From: Mesorhizobium sp. CA8
GTDB taxonomy: Bacteria; Pseudomonadota; Alphaproteobacteria; Rhizobiales; Rhizobiaceae
NCBI RefSeq assembly: GCF_020164955.1
Contig: NZ_JAIUHG010000019.1
Coordinates: forward strand, 1-64,000
Direction of reading: 5' to 3'
DNA length: 64,000 bases
Part shown: positions 25,941 through 34,500 of the stretch, piece by piece
How positions within the stretch are numbered: the stretch's first letter is position 1
Layout: the number at the start of each line of letters is the position of its first letter
Notes under the pieces: generated by a model
Seen by the model: only the letters and a program-made list of their open reading frames with translations
The model's database searches: none
Told to the model about the DNA's origin: nothing
Position numbers and translations under genes: made by a program

Positions 25941-27254
25941 ATGGCCTCGATCCCGGCCGGTCCTGCCCGGCCTGTTCCCGCTTCGGGTTACGGCATGGCC
26001 GGCCGGCGCATCGTCTCCGTCGATGCGCTGACCCGGATCGGCATCACCTTGGCGGTGCTGCTTCTGTTTTCCGTCTCCGGGGGCATGCTGTGGCTGGCCG
26101 GCTATAATTACGACGGCCTGCAAGGCAGCGCGCTGAGCAAAATCCACCCGTCTACCTATCTTTTCGTGCTCATCTTCATCTGGCGATCCTGCACCTTCGG
26201 CAATCCGGTCGGCTATGTGGTCCACGTCACCAACAAGCGGCCGGCAACGATGCTGATGGCGGTGATCGCAACGGTGCTTCTCTTTGTCGTCATCCTCAGG
26301 CAGCGCCCCGGCATGGCCGGCATGATCGACACGTTCGTCGCCCCGGCGCTGCTAGTGCTGCTGCTCAGCGAGGATGACGAGAAGACCTTTGCCTGGCTGC
26401 AGCTCGTCATCCATGCCGTCATGACGGCGAATGCGCTGCTGGCGCTGTTCGAGTTCGGCACCAAGCATCTGGTGTTCCCCTACAGGTTCGACGGCGCGGT
26501 GTTCGTCAACGACCTGCGCTCGACGGCGCTGCAGGGGCACCCGCTCTCCAATGCAACGGTCACCTCTATCTATGTGCTGTCGCTTCTGTCGGGTTCGCGT
26601 TCCCTGTCGACGCCGCTCAGGCTGGCGCTTGTCGGCCTGCAGTTCTGCGCGCTGGTCGCCTTCGGCGGCCGCTCGGGCATGGTGCTGACGATCCTGCTCG
26701 GCGGCGTCTATCTGCTGATCCAGGGCCTGGCGCAGCTCAGGACCGGGCGCGTCAACCTCTTGGGCGCCGCGCTGTTGATCATGCTCGCCGCGCTCCTGCC
26801 GCTGGCCATCGCGCTGGCCGGTTATTACGGCTTCTTCGACGCGCTGCTCGAACGTTTCGTCTCCGACAGCGGCAGCGCCAATGCCCGCGTCGAGATGTTC
26901 GATCTCTTCAGGCATCTTGAACTGCGCGACCTGATCGTCGGGCCCGATGTCGATCTGCTCGACAGCATGCGCCGCATCAGCGGCCTGGAGCAGGGTATCG
27001 AAAACCCGGTCCTGCGTCTGACGCTCTACCAGGGGGCCTTTTTCACGCTCCTGATCTTCTTCGGCTTCGCGTTGTTCATGCACGAGATCGCGCGCCGCTG
27101 CCATGCCGGCATCTGGCTGCCGATGCTGGGCTGGCTCATCCTGATCAACACCTCCGAAAGCATCGCCTCCAAGACGACGCTGATGACCAAATTCGTGGTC
27201 ATCGCGCTGGCGCTTTATCGGCCGGCGTCGGTGCGTCAAAGGACGCGGGCGTAG
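25941..27254 (+). CDS. Polysaccharide polymerase (O-antigen ligase/Wzy-like)
   Basis: A 437-residue membrane protein with about 10-11 membrane spans and a large periplasmic loop. 'FGGRSGMVLTILLGGVYLLI' and the pattern around 'GSANARVEMFDLFRHLELRD' fit the Wzy/O-antigen-ligase group (VpsF-like), where Arg residues on the periplasmic side handle the lipid-linked glycan. It starts one base after the stop of the GumC-like gene, so it is in the same operon. Its role would be joining repeat units on the outer face of the inner membrane. Confidence 0.82.
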   Translation: MASIPAGPARPVPASGYGMAGRRIVSVDALTRIGITLAVLLLFSVSGGMLWLAGYNYDGLQGSALSKIHPSTYLFVLIFIWRSCTFGNPVGYVVHVTNKRPATMLMAVIATVLLFVVILRQRPGMAGMIDTFVAPALLVLLLSEDDEKTFAWLQLVIHAVMTANALLALFEFGTKHLVFPYRFDGAVFVNDLRSTALQGHPLSNATVTSIYVLSLLSGSRSLSTPLRLALVGLQFCALVAFGGRSGMVLTILLGGVYLLIQGLAQLRTGRVNLLGAALLIMLAALLPLAIALAGYYGFFDALLERFVSDSGSANARVEMFDLFRHLELRDLIVGPDVDLLDSMRRISGLEQGIENPVLRLTLYQGAFFTLLIFFGFALFMHEIARRCHAGIWLPMLGWLILINTSESIASKTTLMTKFVVIALALYRPASVRQRTRA

Positions 27255-27340
27255 CGCCCGAGCTTTGGGCGCACCCCTAGCGCGTATCCAAGGCACGCTC
27301 GGCGTTCCGAAGGAATGCGGACTTCGCTCGACCCGCATAA

Positions 27341-27364
27341 ACCAAACGCTCAGTGCGGTTTGGT
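27341..27364. terminator. Hairpin between convergent EPS transcription units
   Basis: ACCAAAC (27341-27347) and GTTTGGT (27358-27364) form a perfect 7-bp stem, in the gap between the polymerase gene and the convergent GH5 gene. A second hairpin, GCGCCCGAGCTTTGGGCGC, follows the polymerase stop at about 27257. Either could end transcription from both sides. Confidence 0.5.
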
Positions 27365-27375
27365 GATTCAACAAC

Positions 27376-28647
27376 TTAAGCGTGCGGCATCCTCAGTCCC
27401 AGCGCTTCGACAATCGCCGGGTCGAGCGCGCGCGTGATGTCGTCCATCATGCCCATGCCGTCGAACAGGTTCCAGAATGCCCAGGCAAAGCCGAAGGCCT
27501 CAGCGCTCTGCCGGACATCGGCGACGTAGCGCGCGCGGTCGGGATTGGGAGCGGCGGTGTAGCGGGCATCGGTGCGCAACGCGCCGAACTCGCCCATGAT
27601 GATGCGCTCGCGCGCGATGTCATGGGCTTCTCCCCAGTCGCTCACCTGCTTGAGATAGCCATCGATGAAGCGGCGGTCGGGCTGCGCATCGAAATAGACT
27701 TTGAGCACCTTTTCCGTCTCTTCGTAGGCGGCTTTCTTGGCCTCGTCGGACCATTTCGTGTCCTGCGCCATCCTTGCCCTGACCGAGGCCAGGGTCCCTT
27801 CCAGCGTTCCGGCGGAGGCCGGCCATGGCACGTTGTTCAGCGCGCGGTAGACCGGCTCGCGCATCCATGGCGCGCCTTGGTGGCTGAACAGATAAGGCTC
27901 ATAAAAGTGGAAAGTGAACAGGATCGGCTCGAAGGCCGCCAGCGGTGCCGGATCCAGCGCCGTCAAGCCCCGCACCATCGAGCCGCAGCCACCGGTGACG
28001 AGCAGCGGCAGGTTTTTCGCCGAGCCGCGCGCTGCGGTCAGCAGCGCCGCCTGCACCTTGGGCCATGCCTCGGAGGCACAGTCCTGCGGCGGCTCGTTGA
28101 CCGGCTCCAGCGCGATTTTGGCCGGCGCCATGTCCGCCAGCATGCCGGCAACCTCGCCGACGAAGACCTGGTAGCGCGCGAATTCCGGCGCGGCAGTGCT
28201 GGAATACATGCGGTCGGGATTCCAAAAATGCGTGGCGCCATTGGCCTGCACGTTGACGATGACGGCGAGATCGGCTGCGAGCGCCGCCTCGACCGCCGCA
28301 CTCAGCATCGCCATCAGCTCGGCGCGCTGGCCCGCGTCGGCGGCCAGGAACGGGCCCGGATCGACAGGCAGGCGGATGAAATCGAGCCCGCTGGCGCGCA
28401 GCCGGGCAAGGTCGGCCGGCGCCGGCACCGGCCGCTGCGGCTGGAAGGGCCGCCAGTCATAGTCGGTGCGGGGCGCGGGAAATTCCCGCGTTAAGGCAAA
28501 CCACGGCCAGGTGTTGACGCCGCGCCTGAAAGGCCATGCGCCGGCGGCTCGCGCGGAAGATGAGAGTGGCGGAATCGCAGTCGCCAGTGGTGCTGTTGCC
28601 GCGACCAGCGCCGCGCCGAGGATCCGGCGGCGCGACCAGCCGGTCAT
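27376..28647 (-). CDS. Tat-exported glycoside hydrolase family 5 glycanase
   Basis: A 423-residue secreted glycanase. 'MTGWSRRRILGAALVAATA' is a twin-arginine signal peptide. Catalytic features of the GH5 barrel are the acid/base Glu185 in 'LEPVNEPP' and the nucleophile Glu353 in 'IIMGEFGALR'; 'FHFYEPYLFSHQG' holds the conserved His/Tyr pair. It probably trims or releases the exopolysaccharide made by this locus, as ExoK-type or cellulase-type enzymes do elsewhere. Its ATG overlaps the stop of the upstream glycosyltransferase gene (ATGA), so both belong to one minus-strand unit. Confidence 0.9.
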   Translation of the reverse strand: MTGWSRRRILGAALVAATAPLATAIPPLSSSARAAGAWPFRRGVNTWPWFALTREFPAPRTDYDWRPFQPQRPVPAPADLARLRASGLDFIRLPVDPGPFLAADAGQRAELMAMLSAAVEAALAADLAVIVNVQANGATHFWNPDRMYSSTAAPEFARYQVFVGEVAGMLADMAPAKIALEPVNEPPQDCASEAWPKVQAALLTAARGSAKNLPLLVTGGCGSMVRGLTALDPAPLAAFEPILFTFHFYEPYLFSHQGAPWMREPVYRALNNVPWPASAGTLEGTLASVRARMAQDTKWSDEAKKAAYEETEKVLKVYFDAQPDRRFIDGYLKQVSDWGEAHDIARERIIMGEFGALRTDARYTAAPNPDRARYVADVRQSAEAFGFAWAFWNLFDGMGMMDDITRALDPAIVEALGLRMPHA

Positions 28648-29831
28648 GCGTGCTTGGCGCGGTCGGCTTTCGCCGGTACGGCGGTGGCAACACCGAGCTG
28701 CCGCAGCGCTTCCTTCTCATAGGCGGTGAGAACGTCTTCCCAGCGGAAAGCCTCGCGGGCGCGTGCCCGCGCCGCCTTGCTGCAGCGCGCCACCAGCGCG
28801 TCGTCGGCCAGCGCCTCGTCGATCCGTTGGCTCAGGCTGTCCGTGTCGTTGAAATATATTGCCGCATCGCCGGCGACCCAGCGATTGTAGCGATTGTCAT
28901 GCGCAATCACCATGTTGCCGGCGGCAAGCGCCTCGACCAGCGAGGGGTTGGTGCCGCCCACGGTGTGGCCGTGCATATAGGCGCGCGCATGGTAGCGCAG
29001 CGCCTTCACCGTCGCCTGGTCATAGATCGCGCCCGGCATCATTACCACCGAACCTGCCGCTTCGCGCACCGCGCGGTGATAGGGGATCTCGTCGTTGAGC
29101 GTACCCAGCACGACCAGCTTCATCTCGCCGCGGTCGCGGCGGCGGAAAGCTTCGATGATCGGCAGGATGTTGTTGTCGGGTTCGATCCGCGCGATCGAGA
29201 CCAGATATTTGCCGGGCTCGAGCCCAAGCGCGCGAATGGGTTCTTCCGGAGCCGAGGTCACCGGGTCCGCGCCATAAGCAATGGTGGCGATGGCGCTGCG
29301 CGGCCGCCTCGTCGCCAGATGATCGGCGATCGCCGGGTGGTCGGCCACAAGCCGGTGCGAGAGCCAGGCGCCGATCCATTCGTTGAGCCAGAACCAGCTG
29401 CGCGCCGCCGGGCCCCATTTCGGCCGCCTCCACTCGATGCCGTCCATATTGGTGATGATCTTGCGCCGCATGAGCCTGAGCCAGGTCAGGAAAACCGCGC
29501 CGTTATAGCCGAGCACCAGGCACACGCCCGGCCGCCTGGCGGCGTCGAGCACGCATTGCCAGTCGAATTCCAGCGTCGCGCGCGGACCCTTGGAGGCGAC
29601 CTCGATGGTGATGAGCTCGATGCCGCGCCAGGTCTCGCTCGTCACCCTTTGGCCGACGCGCTCGACCTCTTTTTGGCAATAGACGCCGACCTTCCAGCCG
29701 CGTCCGGCCAGGAAAAGCGCCAGCCGCTCGGCAAAGGTCTCGAAGCCGCCATGAGAAGCCGGAATGCCGCGTGTCCCTAGGATCAGGATCGAAGGCTTTT
29801 CGATCAGCTTGGAAAGTCGTTCCGGTTTCAA
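28644..29831 (-). CDS. Glycosyltransferase with DUF1972 N-terminal domain (rhamnosyltransferase-like)
   Basis: A 395-residue GT-B enzyme. Residues 12-190 are the DUF1972 donor-fold half, starting 'SILILGTRGIPASHGGFETF', a hallmark of WcaC/Cps2F-like transferases. The C-terminal half is GT4-like with 'YLVSIARIEPDNNILPIIEAF' and 'HGHTVGGTNPSLVEALAAGN', the latter being the nucleotide-sugar E-x7-E region. It would add a sugar, often rhamnose or galactose, to a lipid-linked repeat unit on the cytosolic face. The reading frame begins with TTG 29831 without a good ribosome site, so the start is uncertain by some residues. Confidence 0.86.
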   Translation of the reverse strand: MKPERLSKLIEKPSILILGTRGIPASHGGFETFAERLALFLAGRGWKVGVYCQKEVERVGQRVTSETWRGIELITIEVASKGPRATLEFDWQCVLDAARRPGVCLVLGYNGAVFLTWLRLMRRKIITNMDGIEWRRPKWGPAARSWFWLNEWIGAWLSHRLVADHPAIADHLATRRPRSAIATIAYGADPVTSAPEEPIRALGLEPGKYLVSIARIEPDNNILPIIEAFRRRDRGEMKLVVLGTLNDEIPYHRAVREAAGSVVMMPGAIYDQATVKALRYHARAYMHGHTVGGTNPSLVEALAAGNMVIAHDNRYNRWVAGDAAIYFNDTDSLSQRIDEALADDALVARCSKAARARAREAFRWEDVLTAYEKEALRQLGVATAVPAKADRAKHA

Positions 29832-30185
29832 AATAAAGGAATCCCCGGGGTCCGGTCATGGTTGTTGTTACGTCAATGACACGCCCAGCAACTTGCGTGC
29901 CAGGTACCCCCAGGGCGAATACTCGCATGAAGGTGTAAAATTTCTCTTCAGAAAGCATGGCTTGCTTCATTATCGGTCAACTTTCGCGGCGTATCTGTAC
30001 CGATACGGGGCACGGCCGGGGTTCAGGGTCGCAGCAGGGCGCTCAGGAACCCGGCATAATCCTTGCTCCCGGGCCTGCAGTGGCCATCGCCGGGTAGAGC
30101 GGCGTGCGGATTTGGCATGAAGTTTCTTCCGCGCTTGAAGGGTCCGGTGCTGAGCGGACTCGGGGTGCAAGGTAGAAAGATAGTG
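29832..30185. other. Divergent EPS intergenic region with palindrome
   Basis: About 350 bp between the divergent glycosyltransferase units. CGTATC (29990-29995) and GATACG (30002-30007) form an inverted repeat with a 6-bp centre, near AT-richer DNA that could hold both promoters. No additional gene is supported; an in-frame ATG at 30117 could extend the next gene by 23 codons. Confidence 0.55.
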
Positions 30186-31370
30186 ATGCGCATTGCCTGC
30201 GTTCATCAGGGTTATGAGCTCTATGGTTCGGACCGCAGCTTCGCGGAGAGCGTGGCTGCGCTGCGCGCCGCGTTTCCGGCCGCCGAGATCGAGGTCGTGC
30301 TGCCGCGCGATGGGCCGATTGTAAATATCCTCAAGCCGCATGCCAGCCGTATCGTGTTCGAACCGCTCTGGGTGCTCAGGCGCCAGGCGATGCTCAGGCT
30401 CGCCACCGTCGAGATTGCGCGGCTGCCGGCGGCGCTCTGGCGCGCCTGGCGGCGCATGCGGGGCAGCGACCTAACCTATATCAACACTTCGATCATCGCC
30501 GACTATGCGCTGGCGGCGCGGCTTTTGCCGCGCAAGGCTCTGCTGCACATCCACGAGATTCCCGAGGGCATCCTGCGCAAGGTGCTTGTCGCCTTGATGC
30601 GCTGGAGCAAGGCCGACCTGATCTTCAACTCGCGCGCCACGCGCGCCACGTTCGGCGACCCGCCGGCCGTCGATGCCAAGGGACGGTGCACGCATGTCGT
30701 CTATAACGGCGTCGCCGGGCCGGTGGCCGCCCTGCCGACGACTTATGACGGCAACCGGCCGCTCAAGGTCCTGCTGCTTGGCCGCATCAATCGCATCAAG
30801 GGGCAGGAGGTACTGCTCGAAGCGGTCGCCTCGCTCCCCGCTGCGTTGCGCGACCGTGTAGAGGTCCGCCTGGTGGGCGGCGCCTTCGAAAGCTCAGAGC
30901 GCGAGCAGGCATTGGCCGAACTGGTCGGGCGCATGGGTCTGACCAGGCATGTCGAGGTGCTGCCATTCGTTGCCGACCCTGCCGACCACTATCGCTGGGC
31001 AGATATCGTGGCGGTGCCGTCGCGCCGCCCGGAATCGCTTGGTCGCGTCGCCATCGAGGCAATGGGTTGGGGCCGACCGCCTCTGGTGTCGGCGATCGGC
31101 GGGCTGGTGGAAGTGGTGGCGGACGGCGAGACCGGCTGGCATGTGCCGCCCGGCAATGCCGCCGCCCTTGCCGGCAAGCTCGCAGAGATCATCCTGCGGC
31201 CGGACCTCTGGCGCGGCTTCGCCGCCGCCGGCCGGGCACGCTACGACGCGGTGTTCAGCGAACACATCGCCGCCGCTGCGATCGTGGCGATCGTGGCCGA
31301 CAAGCTGAAGGCGGCAACGCCGCGACAGGGGCTGGCGCACATTGCCCGCGAGGCGGAGACGAGCCCGTGA
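30186..31370 (+). CDS. GT4-family glycosyltransferase
   Basis: A 394-residue cytosolic GT-B transferase. 'MRIACVHQGYELYGSDRSFA' is the N-terminal Rossmann strand with acceptor loop. The donor half begins 'LKVLLLGRINRIKGQEVLLEA' and contains 'VAVPSRRPESLGRVAIEAMG', the E-x7-E catalytic region of GT4 enzymes. It would transfer a sugar from a nucleotide donor to the lipid-linked repeat unit. Spacing to an AAGG ribosome site is long (about 14 bases), so ATG 30117 upstream is an alternative. Its stop overlaps the start of the flippase gene. Confidence 0.9.
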   Translation: MRIACVHQGYELYGSDRSFAESVAALRAAFPAAEIEVVLPRDGPIVNILKPHASRIVFEPLWVLRRQAMLRLATVEIARLPAALWRAWRRMRGSDLTYINTSIIADYALAARLLPRKALLHIHEIPEGILRKVLVALMRWSKADLIFNSRATRATFGDPPAVDAKGRCTHVVYNGVAGPVAALPTTYDGNRPLKVLLLGRINRIKGQEVLLEAVASLPAALRDRVEVRLVGGAFESSEREQALAELVGRMGLTRHVEVLPFVADPADHYRWADIVAVPSRRPESLGRVAIEAMGWGRPPLVSAIGGLVEVVADGETGWHVPPGNAAALAGKLAEIILRPDLWRGFAAAGRARYDAVFSEHIAAAAIVAIVADKLKAATPRQGLAHIAREAETSP

Positions 31371-32674
31371 AGTTCACCTTCCCGGCCCATCTGGTGCGGC
31401 GCCTCATGCTGATGATCGGCGGAGAGGCGATGCAGAGCGGCTTCCATTTTGCCCTCAACATCGCGCTGCTGCATCTTCTGTCGGCGGAAGGCTACGGCCT
31501 CTTCGCCCTGGCCATGGTGATGGGCGGCGTCGGCTTGTCGTACATCCGCTCCCTCACCGCCGTTCCCGCCACCATATGGATGAGCAAGAGCACCAACAGC
31601 GCCGGCGTCAACGCCCATGACGTGACCTTCGGATCGGCGGCGCTGGTGGTGGCGCTGCTGATGGGGCTGGGCACGGGATTGCTGATGCGCGTCCTGGGCG
31701 ACCCGAACGGCATCGGCGCCGCCTGCTTCGTCTGCGCCTGGTCGCTGCGCAGCCATATGCGCACGGCATTCTTTGCGCGCCGCATGCAACTTGTCGTCTC
31801 CATCAGCGACGCCCTGTTCACGATCGCGGGCATAGTGCTCGCGGGGGCGGCGATCTGGTTTTTGACGGATGCGCTTCAGGCCACCTTCTACGCGCTTGCC
31901 GCGGCCAATATCGTCGGCATCGCCGTGCTGGTGAGACTGGCGCGGCGCAGGCTGCGCATCTCCTTCCGCGCGCCGACCTGGCAGCGCTATGCAAAGCTAT
32001 GGCCGCAGCTCTGCTGGTCGGGGTTCAGTGCCACCACCACCAACATCCAGGGCCAATCTCTGGCGCTGCTGGTCGCGGGCATCGCCGGGCCCGCCGCCTA
32101 CGCGCCATTGGCGGCAGTGCTGGTGCTGTTTGCGCCGCTACGCATTTCCAGCCTTGCCTTCTCGAACATGGCGCAGCCGGAACTTGCAAAGCTGGTGCGC
32201 AACAAGGAGTTCGACCGCCTATGGGCGCAGGCCAAGATCTGGGCGCTCGTCATGGGTATCGGCAGTCTGGCCTATGGCTGCGGTATCCTGTTCATCTTGC
32301 CGATGATCGAGTCCCAGGCCCTGCAGCATGCCTCGGTCGGCCTGATCGGAATTTTCGCCATCGCCAACTTCGTGCCGATCATGGCCTATGTCATGCCGCG
32401 CGTGGTCCTCGAGATCGTCGGCGATTTCCGCATCGTCGCCTTCATCACCATGGCCGGCGCGATTGTCGGGCTCGCGACGATCGGCATCCTGTTGGCCGTC
32501 GCGCCGCCGACATGGTCGCTGGCCGGCGCCGCGGTGTCCGAGACCTTTGTGCTCGTGGCCTCGTGGTATTTCGCGGCCAACCGCATGTGGAACCTCAAGC
32601 ATCCGAGCAAGCAGCGCCCCACGGTGGTCGGCGCCTGGCGCCGCGCGGCGACGCTTGCCGTGCAGCGACGATAG
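31367..32674 (+). CDS. Wzx-like polysaccharide flippase
   Basis: A 435-residue membrane protein with about 12 predicted spans, including 'ALVVALLMGLGTGLLMRVLG' and 'IVAFITMAGAIVGLATIGIL'. Its MATE/Wzx-like form and place in the locus suggest it moves the undecaprenyl-linked repeat unit across the inner membrane. The start is GTG 31367, whose GTGA overlaps the stop of the glycosyltransferase; GGAG lies eight bases upstream. The frame is open much further upstream but that part lies inside the previous gene. Confidence 0.83.
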   Translation: MKFTFPAHLVRRLMLMIGGEAMQSGFHFALNIALLHLLSAEGYGLFALAMVMGGVGLSYIRSLTAVPATIWMSKSTNSAGVNAHDVTFGSAALVVALLMGLGTGLLMRVLGDPNGIGAACFVCAWSLRSHMRTAFFARRMQLVVSISDALFTIAGIVLAGAAIWFLTDALQATFYALAAANIVGIAVLVRLARRRLRISFRAPTWQRYAKLWPQLCWSGFSATTTNIQGQSLALLVAGIAGPAAYAPLAAVLVLFAPLRISSLAFSNMAQPELAKLVRNKEFDRLWAQAKIWALVMGIGSLAYGCGILFILPMIESQALQHASVGLIGIFAIANFVPIMAYVMPRVVLEIVGDFRIVAFITMAGAIVGLATIGILLAVAPPTWSLAGAAVSETFVLVASWYFAANRMWNLKHPSKQRPTVVGAWRRAATLAVQRR

Positions 32675-32683
32675 GAGAATGAT

Positions 32684-33907
32684 GTGGCAAGCCAGGCAAT
32701 GCCGATGACCGCAATGACGACGGGCTTGGTTGACAGCGAGACCGCGCCGCACGCTGCCGCCGCCAGCACCGCTTACGTGGCTGAGCTGCACACCAGCCTC
32801 GAAACGGCCAAGCCGCTCTGGCTGCGTGTCGAGGCGACGGGCGTGTGCACCGGCCATCAGCACTTCGCCTGGGCCGAGGGGATCGTCGAAGGGCTCCTGC
32901 CGCAAAAAGCCGACCTTGCGATCGTCGAAGTGAGGGATGCAGGCACGGGCGAGCCGAGGATGCTTGTACCGTTGATGCGGCGCCGCGCCTTCCACCATTG
33001 GGTGATCGAATGGCTGAGCTGCGGCGTGTGCGACTATTCCGCCCCCTTGCTCGCCGACGCGACGCCGTGGACCAGGCAATCCGCCGAGGCCGCATGGGCG
33101 GCGGTGCTGTCCGTGCTGCCGCCGGCCGACCGCATCCACATCGTCGGCATCCCGAAAGAGGTCGGCGGCGTCGCCAATCCCTTGGCGCTGCTGTCGCCGG
33201 CGCGCGACTCCATCCACTCGCATTACGGCATCGCCATGGATGGCGACGCCGAAACCGTCGTCAAGCGCATCTGCCGCCCGTCCTTCGTCAAGGCGCTCAA
33301 CAAGGATCTGCGCCGGCTCGAACGCAATGGCGGCCTGACGCTGGTGGAAGCCGACACGCCGGCCCTTGTCGACTCCATCTTCGGCAAGCTGGTCGACATG
33401 CGGCTCAGCCGCTTTCGCGAGCTCGGCCGCTTCGATCTGCTGGCGCAGCCGCCTGTCATCGATTTCTACCGCAAGGCCGCGCATCGCGGCCTGACGGACG
33501 GTTCGGTGCGGATCTTCGGGCTGCGCGCCGGCGATATGATAGTCGCGGTCCAATATCTGGCGGTCCATCTGGGCACCCTACACGCGCTGCTGGTTGCGAT
33601 CGACCAAGGCGCCGTGCCCAATGTCTCGCCGGGACTTTGCATCATGGGCGAGCTGATCAAATGGGGCCGAGGGCAGGGCTTCGACTATTTCGACCTGTCG
33701 GTCGGCAACCAGAGCTACAAGGAACATATGGGCGCGGTGAAGTCGGTGCTGTCCGAACTTTGCTACGGCATCACGCTGAAAGGCGTGGCGGCGAGCGAGG
33801 CCATCAAATACCGCGGCCGGGGCGTCGCCTTCGTGCGCGACAACCCGCGTCTGTTCAAGGTCGCGCAGGAATTCATGCAGCGCTGGCGGCGGCTACGGGC
33901 GCGGTGA
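32684..33907 (+). CDS. BcsL/FemAB-like GNAT acyltransferase of the EPS locus
   Basis: A 407-residue protein of the GNAT/CelD (BcsL) type. Residues 165-340 carry the acetyltransferase core: 'SFVKALNKDLRRLERNGGL', 'VRIFGLRAGDMIVAVQYLAV' and 'LIKWGRGQGFDYFDLSVGNQ', close to the FemAB/BcsL pattern in which the last motif ends 'FDlg.G...YK'. Here it reads 'GNQSYKEHMG'. Such proteins are thought to acylate exported polysaccharides. GTG 32684 follows AGGAGAATGAT. It is the last gene of the plus-strand EPS unit, 9 bp after the flippase. Confidence 0.82.
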   Translation: MASQAMPMTAMTTGLVDSETAPHAAAASTAYVAELHTSLETAKPLWLRVEATGVCTGHQHFAWAEGIVEGLLPQKADLAIVEVRDAGTGEPRMLVPLMRRRAFHHWVIEWLSCGVCDYSAPLLADATPWTRQSAEAAWAAVLSVLPPADRIHIVGIPKEVGGVANPLALLSPARDSIHSHYGIAMDGDAETVVKRICRPSFVKALNKDLRRLERNGGLTLVEADTPALVDSIFGKLVDMRLSRFRELGRFDLLAQPPVIDFYRKAAHRGLTDGSVRIFGLRAGDMIVAVQYLAVHLGTLHALLVAIDQGAVPNVSPGLCIMGELIKWGRGQGFDYFDLSVGNQSYKEHMGAVKSVLSELCYGITLKGVAASEAIKYRGRGVAFVRDNPRLFKVAQEFMQRWRRLRAR

Positions 33908-34003
33908 AGGGGCAAAGCGGGCCTGGCAAATTGACTCACATTCCGCTCTCCGCCATGCTTACGGGCAGCCGCATCTTTAGCGGCAGCGTGTTCGAGTGAG
34001 GCC

Positions 34004-34228
34004 ATGGCCAGTCCCGTCGCCAGAGAAAAGTCCCGCCGCGCCGCGGTGAAGACCGCGCTCGAGCGCCACAAAGTCTATGTCACCGCGCAGCGCTTTTCCG
34101 GCGGCTCCTACAGCGCCCGCGTGCTCGTCGACGGCGAGGCCTACTGGGTCGACGAGTTCCGGCTGAGCCAGCTCAGGCAAGGACTCACGCCGGCGGAGTT
34201 GGAACTGACGCCGGCGGTTGACGATTGA
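34004..34228 (+). CDS. Small basic hypothetical protein, 74 aa
   Basis: A small protein with a Lys/Arg-rich start 'MASPVAREKSRRAAVKTAL' and an apparent beta-rich core 'VYVTAQRFSGGSYSARVLVD'. The ribosome site is modest. No family is recognised. It sits between the EPS locus and the repair block, with a mosaic repeat immediately downstream. Confidence 0.68.
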   Translation: MASPVAREKSRRAAVKTALERHKVYVTAQRFSGGSYSARVLVDGEAYWVDEFRLSQLRQGLTPAELELTPAVDD

Positions 34229-34292
34229 GGGTAATTTTCGTTCTTCCGCATCGCTGCGCCTTAGGAAAATCTGAAATGCTGGCGGGACAGCA

Positions 34293-34446
34293 CCCCCCTC
34301 TGTCCTGCCGGACATCTCCCCCTCAAGGGAGGAGATTGGCTGTCACGCCGGCTTTCGCCAATCGCCGACGCTGTAAGGGGAGCGCGGGCGCGCGGTCTGC
34401 TAATCTCCCCCCTAGAGGGGGAGATGTCCGGCAGGACAGAGGGGGG
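34293..34446. repeat. Mosaic intergenic inverted repeat (type B), perfect 30-bp arms
   Basis: Bases 34293-34322 (starting CCCCCCTCTGTCCTGCCGG) are the exact reverse complement of 34417-34446. Between the arms lie GGAGATTGGC-type segments and a short spacer. Related copies are at 39318-39476 and 45665-45823, with fragments at 37020, 44801 and 54963. It ends about 55 bp upstream of ligD. Confidence 0.85.
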
Positions 34447-34500
34447 CGCGAAGGAACGAGGCGTTTGCCATTGTCCCGTCTGCGCCTCGGCACTTAGTCC

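Noticed and set aside
34293..34446. Type B inverted repeat as an insertion sequence
   Set aside because: Only 154 bp, no transposase frame inside. It fits a non-autonomous element or extragenic palindrome.
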